A stretch of 64,000 nt of DNA from Porogramme epimiltina (Eukaryota > Basidiomycota > Agaricomycetes > Polyporales > Polyporaceae), in assembly GCA_900155495.1 (NCBI GenBank), contig FTLJ01000165.1:105449-169448 (forward strand), in the 5' to 3' direction. The position numbers were made by a program, and so were the translations under genes. The notes under the pieces were generated by a model that worked only from the letters and a program-made list of their open reading frames with translations, did not search any database and was not told the DNA's origin. The stretch's first letter is position 1, and each line of letters begins with the position of its first letter. Positions 34,110 to 44,714 of the stretch are shown one piece after another.

Positions 34110-35118
34110 AGATCACGAACAAAATGAGAGGACATTCCTTGAACGGCTTGCCTACGAGCTTCAACCTACGACGTGGCTCCTGTACCCCTTGAAGTAGGGT
34201 ACAGTGTAAAGGCCAATGGTTCGCTATTCTCGGTAGCTCTACCCCGGAAATGACCAGGAACTCACGCAGCACTTAGCACAGACCACTCAGTGCTGCTGGT
34301 TTAAGGTGGCGTCTCACCTCTAATGTGTAATGATTTGTGCTAGGTTCATCTCATTCGGCGGATGGCCCGGTATAAAGCTCTCTACGTTCTCTGCGGATAT
34401 CCCGGCAGTCGATTACAGCTCTTGGGGAGAGTCGTTCTGGGTTGTGGTTCTGTAGAAGATGGTGGTATGGTATAAAAACTCTGACGAGGATCGGAAACAG
34501 ATAGGCGAAGTCGTGAATACTCCGCAAGCGGGGGGTGCCCCGCAGGCGTGTATCCCTCGACTGTGGTATGTCATTCACGTTCACAAATCCCGCAGACAGT
34601 CGTGTTAATGTTGTATATTAGGCTCGAGTGCCTCGCAACTCCCCGCCAACATGGCGAATCAACTAGGACTCCTTTTTGGAGCGTCTATCCCGCTGGGTTC
34701 CGCCTCGACGATCTTCGCACTTCCGCAGACAGTAAAGAAGACCACGTTCGGGATTGAATACGTCTTTCAGGGGAGAACTCCTAACGAAGACGTTACGGTC
34801 TATGCCCCGGCGTACCATTTTATATCTGATGAACGTGGCGACAGTTTAGTCTCGCCTTTCACGGACCCTCCGGACTGGGAGGCTGCAGAGGGTAGGGTGG
34901 TCGCTGGTACTAACCAGTCTAGGAGTCATGGTCTCTTTGGCATCGTAAGCTTAATACCTAATCAAAGTCTCCTTACTCGGTGTCCACTTAAAATGGCTTC
35001 ATCTCAGAACTGGTTCAATACCATGGTCGTCGGCACGTTCGACAAGCCGGGAGAACCCTTTATTCGTCTCGTACAACTATCATGGGAGAGTCGTACACTA
35101 CCCCCATTTGCGACGTAG
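34110..35118 (+). pseudogene. Pepsin-like pseudogene, unit D
   Basis: Only the second half of the gene is left. A piece like SFIERMRKL appears near 34125, then FISFGGWPG and DIPAVDYSSWG. A TAG at 34453-34455 replaces the Lys codon of the conserved LKKMV stretch, and the exon that should end in LLDCG is frame-shifted. The following parts are still open: SSASQLPANMANQLG, YHFISDE and NWFNTMVVGTFD, with a stop at 35116-35118. It sits 86 bp from F-box6, tail-to-tail. Relatively fresh decay is likely, as splice sites around the last exon are intact. Confidence 0.75.
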
Positions 35119-35204
35119 CTATAACCGTGAATGTATATGTATGGGTCATTTTAGAGAATTCCGTGTAAAAAAACACATACGCCCCGATACATCAGAGAAT
35201 GCGC

Positions 35205-36927
35205 TCAGTATAAAACATAGGGGCGGTCGCGGCAACGGAAGACGACATCTACACGGCCATCGCCATTCCGGATAACTTGATAGCGTTGCCAGTACGTGTC
35301 AACCATGAACGGTACCAGTTCTACATACTCGAGTTTCGGTCCCAATAGGGGTGCGATAATTCGTGCAGCCGCAATGTGGCACCCTTTGACCCGCGTTGAG
35401 ACCGACTGCGGGACAGTCTCCGTACTGGTGTTAGCAACAACATCCGCAAATGGTGCGTCGTGCGGATCTCCGTCGGGCCAGTCCAGGTGCATACGAAATA
35501 TGCGCAATGTCGTGAGACACGACAACAATCCAGAGAGGACGCTCTGTGTAATCCCCACCCATAGAATATCAGCACAGGCTGTCATAGATTTGGCGACCAC
35601 ATACCAGAGAGAGCTCAGGAGAGTCTACAGGACGGTATCTGCACAGGTCCAACACCTCGAGGGAGGGAAACGCGGACGCGATGTGTATCAGAAGGGCTTC
35701 TTCCGAGCTGTCCGCGCGATATTCAATCTCGAGTTGGCGTAAACCGGGGGTTCGGCAAGAGCGCAACAACTCGAGCATCTCGGACGCCGATGGAAGCGGG
35801 GCACGCCAATGGACTCGAGCTCGCCACAAGTGAGAGGGGGGTCGGTTTCCATGTTGGATTTCCCAAAACCGTGGGTAGCACTGGACTATAAGGAGACGCA
35901 TACTCTGCGGGAGGTGCTTCCAGAGCTGATCGCCTGGGTGTGGATTCATGACGGTAAGGCTTTTAAGCTCCGGCCAGGGAAAACCCACAGAGAGACCACT
36001 GGGCCAAATCGGGTGAGGTCCGTAGCCGAAGTTACAAGCAAGGTGAAGATGAAGGGCGCGCAATTTAGGCATGCGGGCGAGTATAGATATGTACGGCGTA
36101 GTGAGTGGTGCGCTCAGCCCCCCGTATAGCACGAGCTCGCGAAGCGATGGCCAGTCTCTTCTAGGGAGCTGTTGCAAGGGCATATGTTCTATGGGAAGGA
36201 CGAGCACCTCCAAATTGCGGTGAAGCTTGGGGATGAGGATTTCGAGGAGCGCGACTTCGGAGGCGTATCTTCGTGGCTGCGGACGGAAGTCGGGAAGATA
36301 ATATTTGAATGAAGCGACGTGTGGAAGGCTTATTTGGATACTCTCCAATATCGGATCGCTTGGATGGCACAGGTATCCGAAGCAGGAGAAGTGCCGGATG
36401 CGTGGGACGGAAAGAATAGCGAGGAGGATAGGGAGTGGTACAACTTTGCTTTGCGCGATCTTCAACGGGTACGATATGTAGCTTTCGATGTGAACCGTAT
36501 CCAAAAGAGGCAATTGTTGCAAATTCTCGGCAAAAACAATTCCAGCATCGTCCTTGGCTTGGAAGTGCTTGGGAAGAGCACTCTCCCAATCCCTAAATTC
36601 GGACATTGATTTGTGATCAAAAGGTCCGCTGAGCTGTAGGACGCTGTACAGCATTAGCGCGATGCAACGTCTCAAACCACTTGGAACAACACACCACACG
36701 TATTCCCATAAGGATTCTGGTAGGAACTGCGCCCGCCCTGATGACAGCATTCTGGACTCGATCGAGCAATTGCGGAACAGTATCTTCATGCACATCTCCC
36801 TAATCGGTCTGCAGGTCAAAGATAAGGGGCGTAGGTTTTGGTGTGGTCTCAACTCCTCGAAGATTTGGATAAGAACATCTTCGTTCAGCCCTAGGAAGTT
36901 GGTTCCGAGTCCGGTGGGGAGTGGCAT
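35205..36927 (-). CDS. F-box/LRR-like protein 6 (F-box6)
   Basis: Exons 36695-36927, 35605-36643 and 35205-35543 give about 536 residues. The ATG at 36927 is chosen over the longer open frame from 37146, because all paralogues start close to the F-box (LNEDVLIQIFEELRP, LRPLSLTCRPI). Leucine-rich blocks include RRDWPSLREL and LARMPKLR. The C-terminal exon has MHLDWPDGDPHD, a YQVIRNGDG segment and VDVVF. Its pepsin-like partner is dead, yet this gene is open throughout, so F-box genes can outlive their partner. Confidence 0.82.
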
Positions 36928-37339
36928 ACAGGCTGGCGTGCGAGATGGAAAGAAATGATATAGTATGATCAGATACTCCTGCGCTCTGCACAGAAACATG
37001 TACCGCTTGACTGACTGAGGAACGGGGCAGTATTGACAAGCTAGAAGTGGGTTGAGGTTCAGGCCCGGTTCTTGCTGTGTTGTCGAACGTGCAAGTATGT
37101 TGTGCACACGTGCCATCATTTGACAGCCCGCGTTTACCCGCGTCATGTGTCAGCAGTGTCGTCTGTTGACCATAAACTGTCTTACCGCTATCAAAAGAGA
37201 AAAGTGTAATAAATATGTGCCCTGGCGTAGATACATGATAAAAAGGTTCCTAACAATAGAGATGAGTAGCCTACAACACATCGAGCAGTAAACGAACGAA
37301 CAAACGACCGATCGTCCAAACAGAGCTAGTCCGGACACC
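36928..37339. other. Spacer between F-box6 and the Rab-like gene
   Basis: No gene is supported; the extended open frame into F-box6 is read as 5' untranslated DNA. This marks the right edge of the F-box/pepsin-like array. Confidence 0.4.
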
Positions 37340-38708
37340 TCACGTACCGCAACACGATCCCCCGCGCACCGTCCAACCTCCACGCCTATCCGGGGGCGCG
37401 CCCGAGAGATGCACAATGCTGGTGCGCGCCCCCGCCTCTTGCACATGCATCGTCCGCGCCTCGAGGGCCTCCTCGTACTCCTGCCGCACCACCACTCGGC
37501 GCGCGATGTACTCGAATACGTCGCGCACACCATCCCCAGTTTTCGCTGACGTGAAGAATAGTCGTGGATACCGCTCTGGCGGGGGTCGCATCGAGTGTAC
37601 GCCTGACTCGGGGGTGGTCGCGGTTGTCGTCGCCGCGTTTCCGTGCCCGTAACCACGGACGAAAAGGCTGGGGGTTATCGTCGGCGCGGAGGACATGGAT
37701 GACGTAGACGGGATCCTCCGGGGTTCACGGAGCGCGGCGATGCCGGTATTGGACCCGCGGAGGGGTGAGTGTGAGGGCGAGCGGGAGAGGGGGGCGGAGA
37801 GGGCGGTGAAAGCAGGTGAGGACAGGGCGGACTCGAAGGTGTCAAAGAGTGAGGAGGAAGGAGTGTGGTAGATTGAGTGCATGGTAGTGACCGTGCCTAT
37901 TGTGGCCCCTCCGCGGAAGAGCGTGGAGCGCGATTGTGACCGCGACGTGCGCGACATCCGCCCGCGCCGCGCGCCCCCGCTGATGTCGATTGAGTCGGTC
38001 ATGGTCCTAGGCTCGCCGTCCGCGTATGAGGGGTAGTCGGACATCATCTCCTCCTCCAGTTCTTCTTCAAACCCAGGGACGTCCGGTGGCGCAAGGTCGA
38101 TGGAGGGGGAAGGAGGCGTTTGGGGGTGGGGAACGAGGGTATGAATGAACTCTCTTGCCTGCACTTCCGAAACAGCGTTCCTCATCCCTTCCGCCCCCGC
38201 CGCCTGCGCCACGTCGATCTTGTTCCCAACCAAAACGCAGCAGAATTCGTCCACCAACTCGTCCGGCACGGGGGCTTTGTCCCGGAAGTCGTCCCACCAC
38301 TTGGTTAGCGCGCCGAGGGATTGGGGTTGGTTCACGTCGAACATGAGGATCACTGCGTCCGCGCCGCGGAAGAACGCAGAAGAGAGGCCCGAAAACCGCT
38401 CCTGCCCGGCCGTGTCCTGTGGCGAGAAAGGCGTGAGCGAAGCGCAGAAAGAGCTCGCACGACCGCGCAAACGCACCCAAATCTGCAACGTGACCAGCTC
38501 ATCGGAGCAGCTGTGATGCGGGAGGGTCTTTGTTATGAAGTCTGCGCCGATCGTCGCCCGGTATCCTGTTGTAAACCTGCCAGAGATGTACTGCGGAAGA
38601 TGAGTCGGGTGCGCGCCATACAGGAAGAGCGGATGTACGAACCTGGTTACGGATGCTGGACTTGCCGACGCCCGAGGCACCGATGACGACGAGCTTGACC
38701 GTGCGCAT
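37340..38708 (-). CDS. Rab7-like small GTPase with a long Ser/Pro-rich insertion
   Basis: Exons 38643-38708, 38477-38590 and 37340-38416 give about 418 residues. The G-box motifs are GASGVGKSS (P-loop), ATIGADFITK around the switch I region, DTAGQERF, GNKID and TSAK. ATIGADF and the spacing point to the Rab7/Ypt7 branch, which acts in late endosome and vacuole fusion. Between NKID (about residue 125) and SAK (about 350) lies an insertion of about 200 residues, acidic then rich in Ser, Arg, Pro and Thr, likely disordered. The C-terminus has adjacent cysteines (CCGT), fitting Rab prenylation. Usual Rabs are about 200 residues, so this is double length. Introns are 52 and 60 nt. Confidence 0.85.
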
Positions 38709-39503
38709 GCGGCGCTGGGCTCATGGGCAACGACAACGGCGACGAGCGATCGAGCGAGGGCCGTCGTGGGGGACGATGGGTAAGGTGGACGGAGAAGACT
38801 TGATTAGCAACTGCTTACCCCCGCCTATAATTTGCCATACTAGTCGATATGTCGGCATTTAGCGAGGATTAACAAGCGGGTAAGAAGCGCATTGATACGC
38901 AGTTTGTTATTCCCAGTCTTGTGCCCCCCACTCCGCTACCACAACGACGCTGCACTCATTTTCCGCCTGAACCCTCGGACGTCCCTTCGCCCCCTACGCG
39001 CTGCGATGCCAGACAAGACCAGCCGGAATGCCATTCCGAAGACATCGCCCTCAGTTCCCCACCCTGTTACACCTCCGTGATCGCCGTCGTCCAACCTCCG
39101 CGCGACACGGTTGCGTATGGGCGTTTTGGCGAGCTCCCAAGGAGGACTTGGTGCGGCGGGAAGACATGACATGTTGGCTATCTGGCTGTAGTGTGCGTCC
39201 ATCGAGCCTGTTTTCTCAATATATATATATGCGCGTCCTGTTCTTCCGGGGTGACAGCCTTGTTCTGCCGCGTGCCTCCAAGTATCGTTTCATAGACGAG
39301 CAAAGAAGTCAAACTTCCCCACCTTCATGACAATGTGGGATCATTGCCCGCCGAACGTCGGCGAATGCCCTAGCCGGTTGATAGCATGCTTGACCGCAGA
39401 CCAGTCAGGCAGCCCCGTCGGAACGTCGAGTCATTAATACCCGCCACATACCCTCAAATTCGACTGTCAAGGCTCGTTGAACTCCTTCAAAGACGCCGTC
39501 ACC
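38709..39503. other. Intergenic stretch between the Rab-like and reductase genes
   Basis: No convincing gene. A short AT run lies near 39220. The two flanking genes point away from each other, so this is a divergent promoter region. Confidence 0.4.
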
Positions 39504-40542
39504 ATGCCTGCTCAACCTCAAGTCGTTCTGGTCACGGGTTGTTCCAACGGGGGGATCGGGTTTGCTCTGTAAGACATCTAAATTTACACACCTGCATCCT
39601 ACGCTCACACGACGGCTCTTCCCGGTCCAGCTGTGAAGAATATGCCTCGAAAGGGTGCAAAGTCTACGCAACGGCGCGCCGGATGGCAGCCATGGAAGCA
39701 TTCAAACACGACAACATCGAAAAGCTCGTCCTCGACGTGACGAACGATCAAAACGTCCAGGATGTCGTCGAAACCATCATTAGGAGGGAGGGCAAGATCG
39801 ACGTGCTCGTCAATAATGCTGGTGCTCTTTGTGTTGGTGCGTGTTCATAGTTGAAGCTCATGGTGCACACGGGTCTCAAACCCCTCAAAATTGCTCTCAG
39901 GCCCCGTCATTGACGTGCCGATGAAGACCATCGAACAAGCGTACGACACCAACGTCTTCTCCATCATCCGCATGTGCAAGGCCGTCATCCCTCACATGGC
40001 TGCGCGCAAGAGCGGCACCATCGTCAACGTTAGTTCTGTCACTGCCTACTTGTACGTCGTGCCCTCCCTCTCGGACTCGCCCTGAGCCCTTGACCGCCGC
40101 TCTAACGCCGGTACCTAATAGTGCAACCCCATGGTCCGGGATCTACGGCTCGACCAAGGCCGCGGCCCACTCGCTCACGGACGCGCTCTACATGGAGTGC
40201 ACGCCGCTCAATATCTCCGTTGTGCTTGTTGCCACCGGCGCTGTCCGCTCCAACATCGCAGTCAACCAGGCTGCGACGCTTCCCGCCCTCCCTGAAAACT
40301 CGCTGTACAAGCGTTACCTCCCCGATATCATCGCGCGCATAGAACTCAGCCAAGGCGCAGACGCTATGCCGACGAAGGAGTATGCGCGGAGAGTAGTGGG
40401 GAAGACGTTGCAGAGCAAGCCGCCGAGGTATATGACGTTGGGGGGCAAGTCGTGGACGTATGCGGTGTTGAAATGGCTTCCGAGAGGGCTCGTACTGTGG
40501 ATGTTCTGGAGGAAGTTCACCAAACAGGCGCGGTCGTTGTAA
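39504..40542 (+). CDS. Short-chain dehydrogenase, AYR1-like (1-acyl-dihydroxyacetone-phosphate reductase)
   Basis: Exons 39504-39568, 39631-39836, 39901-40051 and 40122-40542 give 280 residues. Visible SDR features are TGCSNGGIG (cofactor loop), LVLDVTND, VLVNNAG, the catalytic Ser in IVNVSSV and YGSTK (Tyr and Lys). The C-terminal hydrophobic stretch (WTYAVLKWLPRGLVLW) fits membrane or lipid-droplet association, as in yeast Ayr1, which reduces acyl-DHAP with NADPH in ether and glycerolipid synthesis. AYR1 is the closest family I recognise; another SDR substrate is possible. Confidence 0.82.
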
Positions 40543-41399
40543 AGTATCTTTGCGTAAGCCCTTGAGTTTGGTATACATTACGTTTCATTTGATGTGCGGG
40601 CCATAAAGCCTTGATGCCCAATGTAGCGCACCAACTCTGTAATGGTCGTCAGCAAATGTGGAGGAGAAAACGCAAAATGACGAAGCTGCACTCGGGGAGA
40701 TTGTGGTGCTGCTCATCAAGGCCACTCAATGCAAAGTCACCTGCCACCATGCGGTGCCGAACAGGAAGCACCCGCTTCATGCTTAGAAGTCCCTTGATGT
40801 ACGTCATTCCCTCCAAGCAACCCAACTCCGTCGAAAGCTGACTTAGCGAAGAGGTTATGCAAGCGAGTACCCTCCGATGTGTATTACAGTAAGCGCTACC
40901 AGTTCTTCATGAATGTTCGTCCATTGAGGTGGCGCAAACAGTTTTCAGGGATTGGATAGTGGAAGGCATACGTAGCATGGATATCATTTCTCCACGTCCA
41001 TCGGAGCGAAGCAGTGGTCAGTAGGTCGCAATACGATTCAGTGACGCTGCTCTTTCCAAGAAGGTACGAGCATCTCAAACGTCTTCTTCCCACACGGGGA
41101 ACGGATCGAGGCTCATAAAACGTTCACGAGCGCAGAGGTTCACACGCGAATACCAGCAGTTGGAAGACGAAGCGCCAAGTGTCGGCATTGCTCGATTCGT
41201 GACTCAGTCATCGGGCTTTGCAAGAATCCCAGCCTGAGGAGAGGTGAGCTCAGATGACCGTTCCACGCTACACGTAGCTCATCTGCTGCATCACAGATGC
41301 CTTCTCTCAAAGGCATCAACGCGGTATATAACCCCCTAGCGAAGGAAGCCAGGCAAAGCCGAGTATCTTCTACCTTGCATCTCTGTAGCGCCGCGCGCA
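40543..41399. other. Intergenic stretch before GMC1
   Basis: No gene is supported; the open frames are short and lack family features. Confidence 0.4.
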
Positions 41400-43752
41400 A
41401 TGGGAAGAAGCCACAACTTCACAGCCTTCACGTTGCTGGGGTGGCTCGTCAACGTAGTCGCCGCCGGCATCACGATCGACTCCAGTGTCGCAAGCGGACA
41501 AACCTTCGACTACATCATCGTTGGTGGGGGGCTCACGGGCACGACCGTCGCTTCGCGCCTTGCAGAGGACGCCGCGCTCAAGATCCTCGTCGTGGAGGTC
41601 GGCGGGGATGATCGCCTCGACCCGAACGTGTACGACATATACAACTACAAGGCGGCGTTCGGCAGCCCGCTCGACTGGGCATGGCCGACGGACCGGGGGA
41701 AGGTTATTCACGGGTACGTCTGGAGGCCACATTAGGCTTGTTCTGTGTTCGAGAGGCTGACGCGCTGTTGTATAGGGGGAAGACGCTGGGCGGGAGCTCG
41801 TCGATCAATGACGCAGTGTGGACGCGAGGGGTCAAGGAGCAGTACGATTCGTGGTCGGAGCTCCTGGAAGAGGACGAGGCATCACTGGGATGGAATTGGG
41901 ACGGGCTGTTTAGCTACATGAAGAAGGTACGTTCTTGTCAGCGTTCGCGCGAGATATGCTTCGTGGTGTCTAAGACCGCGCTCAGGCTGAAGGGTTCTCA
42001 CCGCCAAATGCTGAGCAACGCGCAAAGGGTGCCAACTTTGTCGCGGAGAACCACGGTAGCGACGGCCCGGTGCAAGCTACATTTCCTGACAGGATGTACG
42101 GGGGTCCTCAGAACCCTGGGTTCATCGAGGCTATGATAAATCTTACAGGGATCCAGTACTCGAAGGACCTCGACGGGGGCCGGCCGAACTGTGTCACCAT
42201 CGCGCCACAAGTAGGCTAACCCCCCCTCCCGAACTGCTATTTGTCTCATCCATGCCAACAGAGCATCAATCGGCACAACAAGGACCATCGTTCATCGTCT
42301 ATTGAAGCATATTACACACCAGTGGAGGATAGGCGCAAAGGGCTCACGTTCCTCATTCATCATCAGGTGAGGCGTACTATGAACACCTCTAGTATGCGCT
42401 AAAGCGTCGCGTAGGTTACCAGGGTTCTATTTCAGAACGACTCAGCACCGCCGCATGTTGCGACTGGTGTCGAGTTCGCGAATGGGGATGGTACCGGCTC
42501 CCGCATGACCGCGTTGGCAAGGAAAGAAGTCATCCTCGCGGCTGGAACGATTCAGGTCTTCCGCGCTTATATTCACTCGAATCTACCTCTTGCTCATGTG
42601 GCATTCGCAGACGCCCGCCCTGTTGCAGCTCTCGGGAATCGGGGACTCGAGCGTTCTCGGACCACTCGGTATCACCACTCTCATCGATCTCAAGACCGTC
42701 GGGAGGAACCTTCAAGAGCAAACACTGAACTTGATAGGGGGTACGATGAGCGGATTCGACCTGGGAGGGCTCGGCCCGCGCAATGCTCTCGGGTTCCCGA
42801 ACATCAGAGAGCTTTTCGGAGAGCGTGCGGACGCGGCAATTGCGAAGATCGAAGGATCCTTGGACGCTTGGGCGCAGTCACAAGCGCACAACGCTCACTC
42901 CGCGGAAGCTCTGAAAACTATATATGGCATACAGGCAAGAATCATCATCAACGACAGTGGTATGTGGTCCATTGCAAAGTTTGACTGAGGAGAGTGCTCA
43001 TTGTCTGGACGACTTCGTTATTATAGCTCCCATCGCAGAACTGGCCTTTGGTCCAGGAGTCCCGAACCCGAAGTGCGTCTAGCCTTCTTCCTTGGAATTG
43101 TTCTTACACCCTATTCGCAGTGATCTCGGCGTGACTACGTGGCAACTGCTGCCTTTCAGTCGTGGTAACGTCACTATCGCAGTATGTTTGTGACAAGTAA
43201 ATGCGACAAGCATTATGCTGATTTCCGATGATAGTCAAGCGATCCTTTTCAGAGACCCTCGGTGAACGTAAACTACTTTGGCGTCGACTGGGATCTAGAC
43301 GTGCAGATTGCAACCTCCCGGCTCTCTCGCAGGGTCCTCTCTAGCCCTTTTCTAGAGTCCGTCACGCACTCTCCATCCAGCTTGCCCTTCGCTTACGCTG
43401 ACGTGTCTTTACCTGATATAGGAATCTCCTGGGACCAGACGGAGAGACGATCCCGGGACTTCTGGCTGTTCCCGATGATGGAAATGGCGGGTCCGACGCA
43501 GATTGGGCCGCATGGATCGATCGACCGGGCTTGTTCGCGGGCTTCGGTGCCGTCTACCACGAGATAGGGACCTCAGCGATGATGCGGCGCGATCTTGGCG
43601 GAGTCGTCGACGCGCACCTGGTTGTATACGACACGGCCAACGTGCGCGTCGTGGACGCGTCGGTGATACCATTGCAACTCAGTGCGCATCTCTCGAGTAC
43701 GCTCTATGGGGTCGCAGAAAAGGCAGTAGACTTGATAAAGGGAAAGCATTAG
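41400..43752 (+). CDS. GMC oxidoreductase 1, glucose-oxidase-like
   Basis: About ten exons starting with 41400-41713. A signal peptide (LLGWLVNVVAAG) suggests secretion. The FAD-binding start is YIIVGGGLTGTTVASRL. GMC signatures follow: KTLGGSSSIND, EVILAAGTIQ, LLQLSGIGDS and VGRNLQEQT. The C-terminal part has LPFSRGNVTI, the catalytic His region YHEIGTSAMM and a second His in LSAHLSSTLYG. The WTRG and LPFSRG patterns are like fungal glucose-oxidase-type GMC enzymes (CAZy AA3), which oxidise sugars or alcohols and release hydrogen peroxide. Substrate is not known. It is a tandem paralogue of GMC2, same strand, about 960 bp apart. Confidence 0.85.
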
Positions 43753-44714
43753 CTTGTGTTTTATACAATAATGGTGGCGCTTTAGGTATTAGATGCGTGG
43801 AGATATGTTTCATTGAAGCCTAGGCGGTATTTATGACGTCATAACGTTGAGTAGCAAAAATGAATCAGGCATGTCGATTTTGGCGCCTGTGGACGATGGG
43901 TGGACCCTGCGGGGACCAGCGTCGAAAACCAGTCTGTGGTCGACCAGCGAAACTTCGACAACTTCCTCTACCACTCCCTATGCTTATACCTCTTCTATTG
44001 CTCCATACAAAGGTCTGGCTGCTTCCACAACGCTACCTAGGATCCCCCATGAAGATAACAAGTTAGAAGCCCTCTGGAATTTGGCCCAACGTCGACTGGT
44101 CGACCGGGGGCACGGATGTGCTACCACTATGCGCCTCATCACTTTCATATTCCTCTACAAGCACCCGCCAAGGGATCTTTTGTATGGTGAAGCGAGCTAT
44201 ACGGTCGCCTTTGCATCATGGTAGAGCGACGGATATGGGTGTGTACAGTGCTTAGCTGTGAGTATCGTCGAGGATACTGCCCATCGCACCCAAACTCACA
44301 TTTCTCTTGCAAAGTGTAGCATATATGACTGGGGTATATCTCTACGTCGACATGTACAATATCAGCAAGCCATTCGATACCGCATGTAGCCGGCCCCCTC
44401 ACCGGCCCGTCATCTCACTACGCGTGCAACGCGGCTCTCCGGCCATTCCTTCTAGTGGAATATAGTTTGAGGATGCCATAACTCGGAGGTGGAGCTCTAT
44501 AGCGTTATTGCTCGCGCAGGTTTTACGAAGGACACATGGTGCGTTGCTTAACGGCCCGGGCCATGTTCATTGAGAAGTATAGTCCAGCTGACTGGGCTGC
44601 AGGCTACCTCGGGACGTCACCCCAAATGTGCTTCGAATACCTCCTCTTGTATAGCATCGCCCTCTCCCTACGTGTAGAGATCCACCTCCTCCCTCAAAAT
44701 CTTCAAGATACACC
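43753..44714. other. Intergenic stretch between GMC1 and GMC2
   Basis: No clear gene. A 125-codon open frame at 43847-44224 has a Ser/Thr-rich start and no recognisable domain; I treat it as unlikely to be coding. The last 150 bp must hold the GMC2 promoter. Confidence 0.4.

Noticed and set aside
262..36927. Mating-type or heterokaryon-incompatibility locus already known in agaricomycetes
   Set aside because: No homeodomain, pheromone, STE3 receptor, NLR or HET-domain gene is visible in the window.
43847..44224. 125-codon plus-strand open frame between GMC1 and GMC2
   Set aside because: Ser/Thr-rich start without domain or paralogue support; likely chance.
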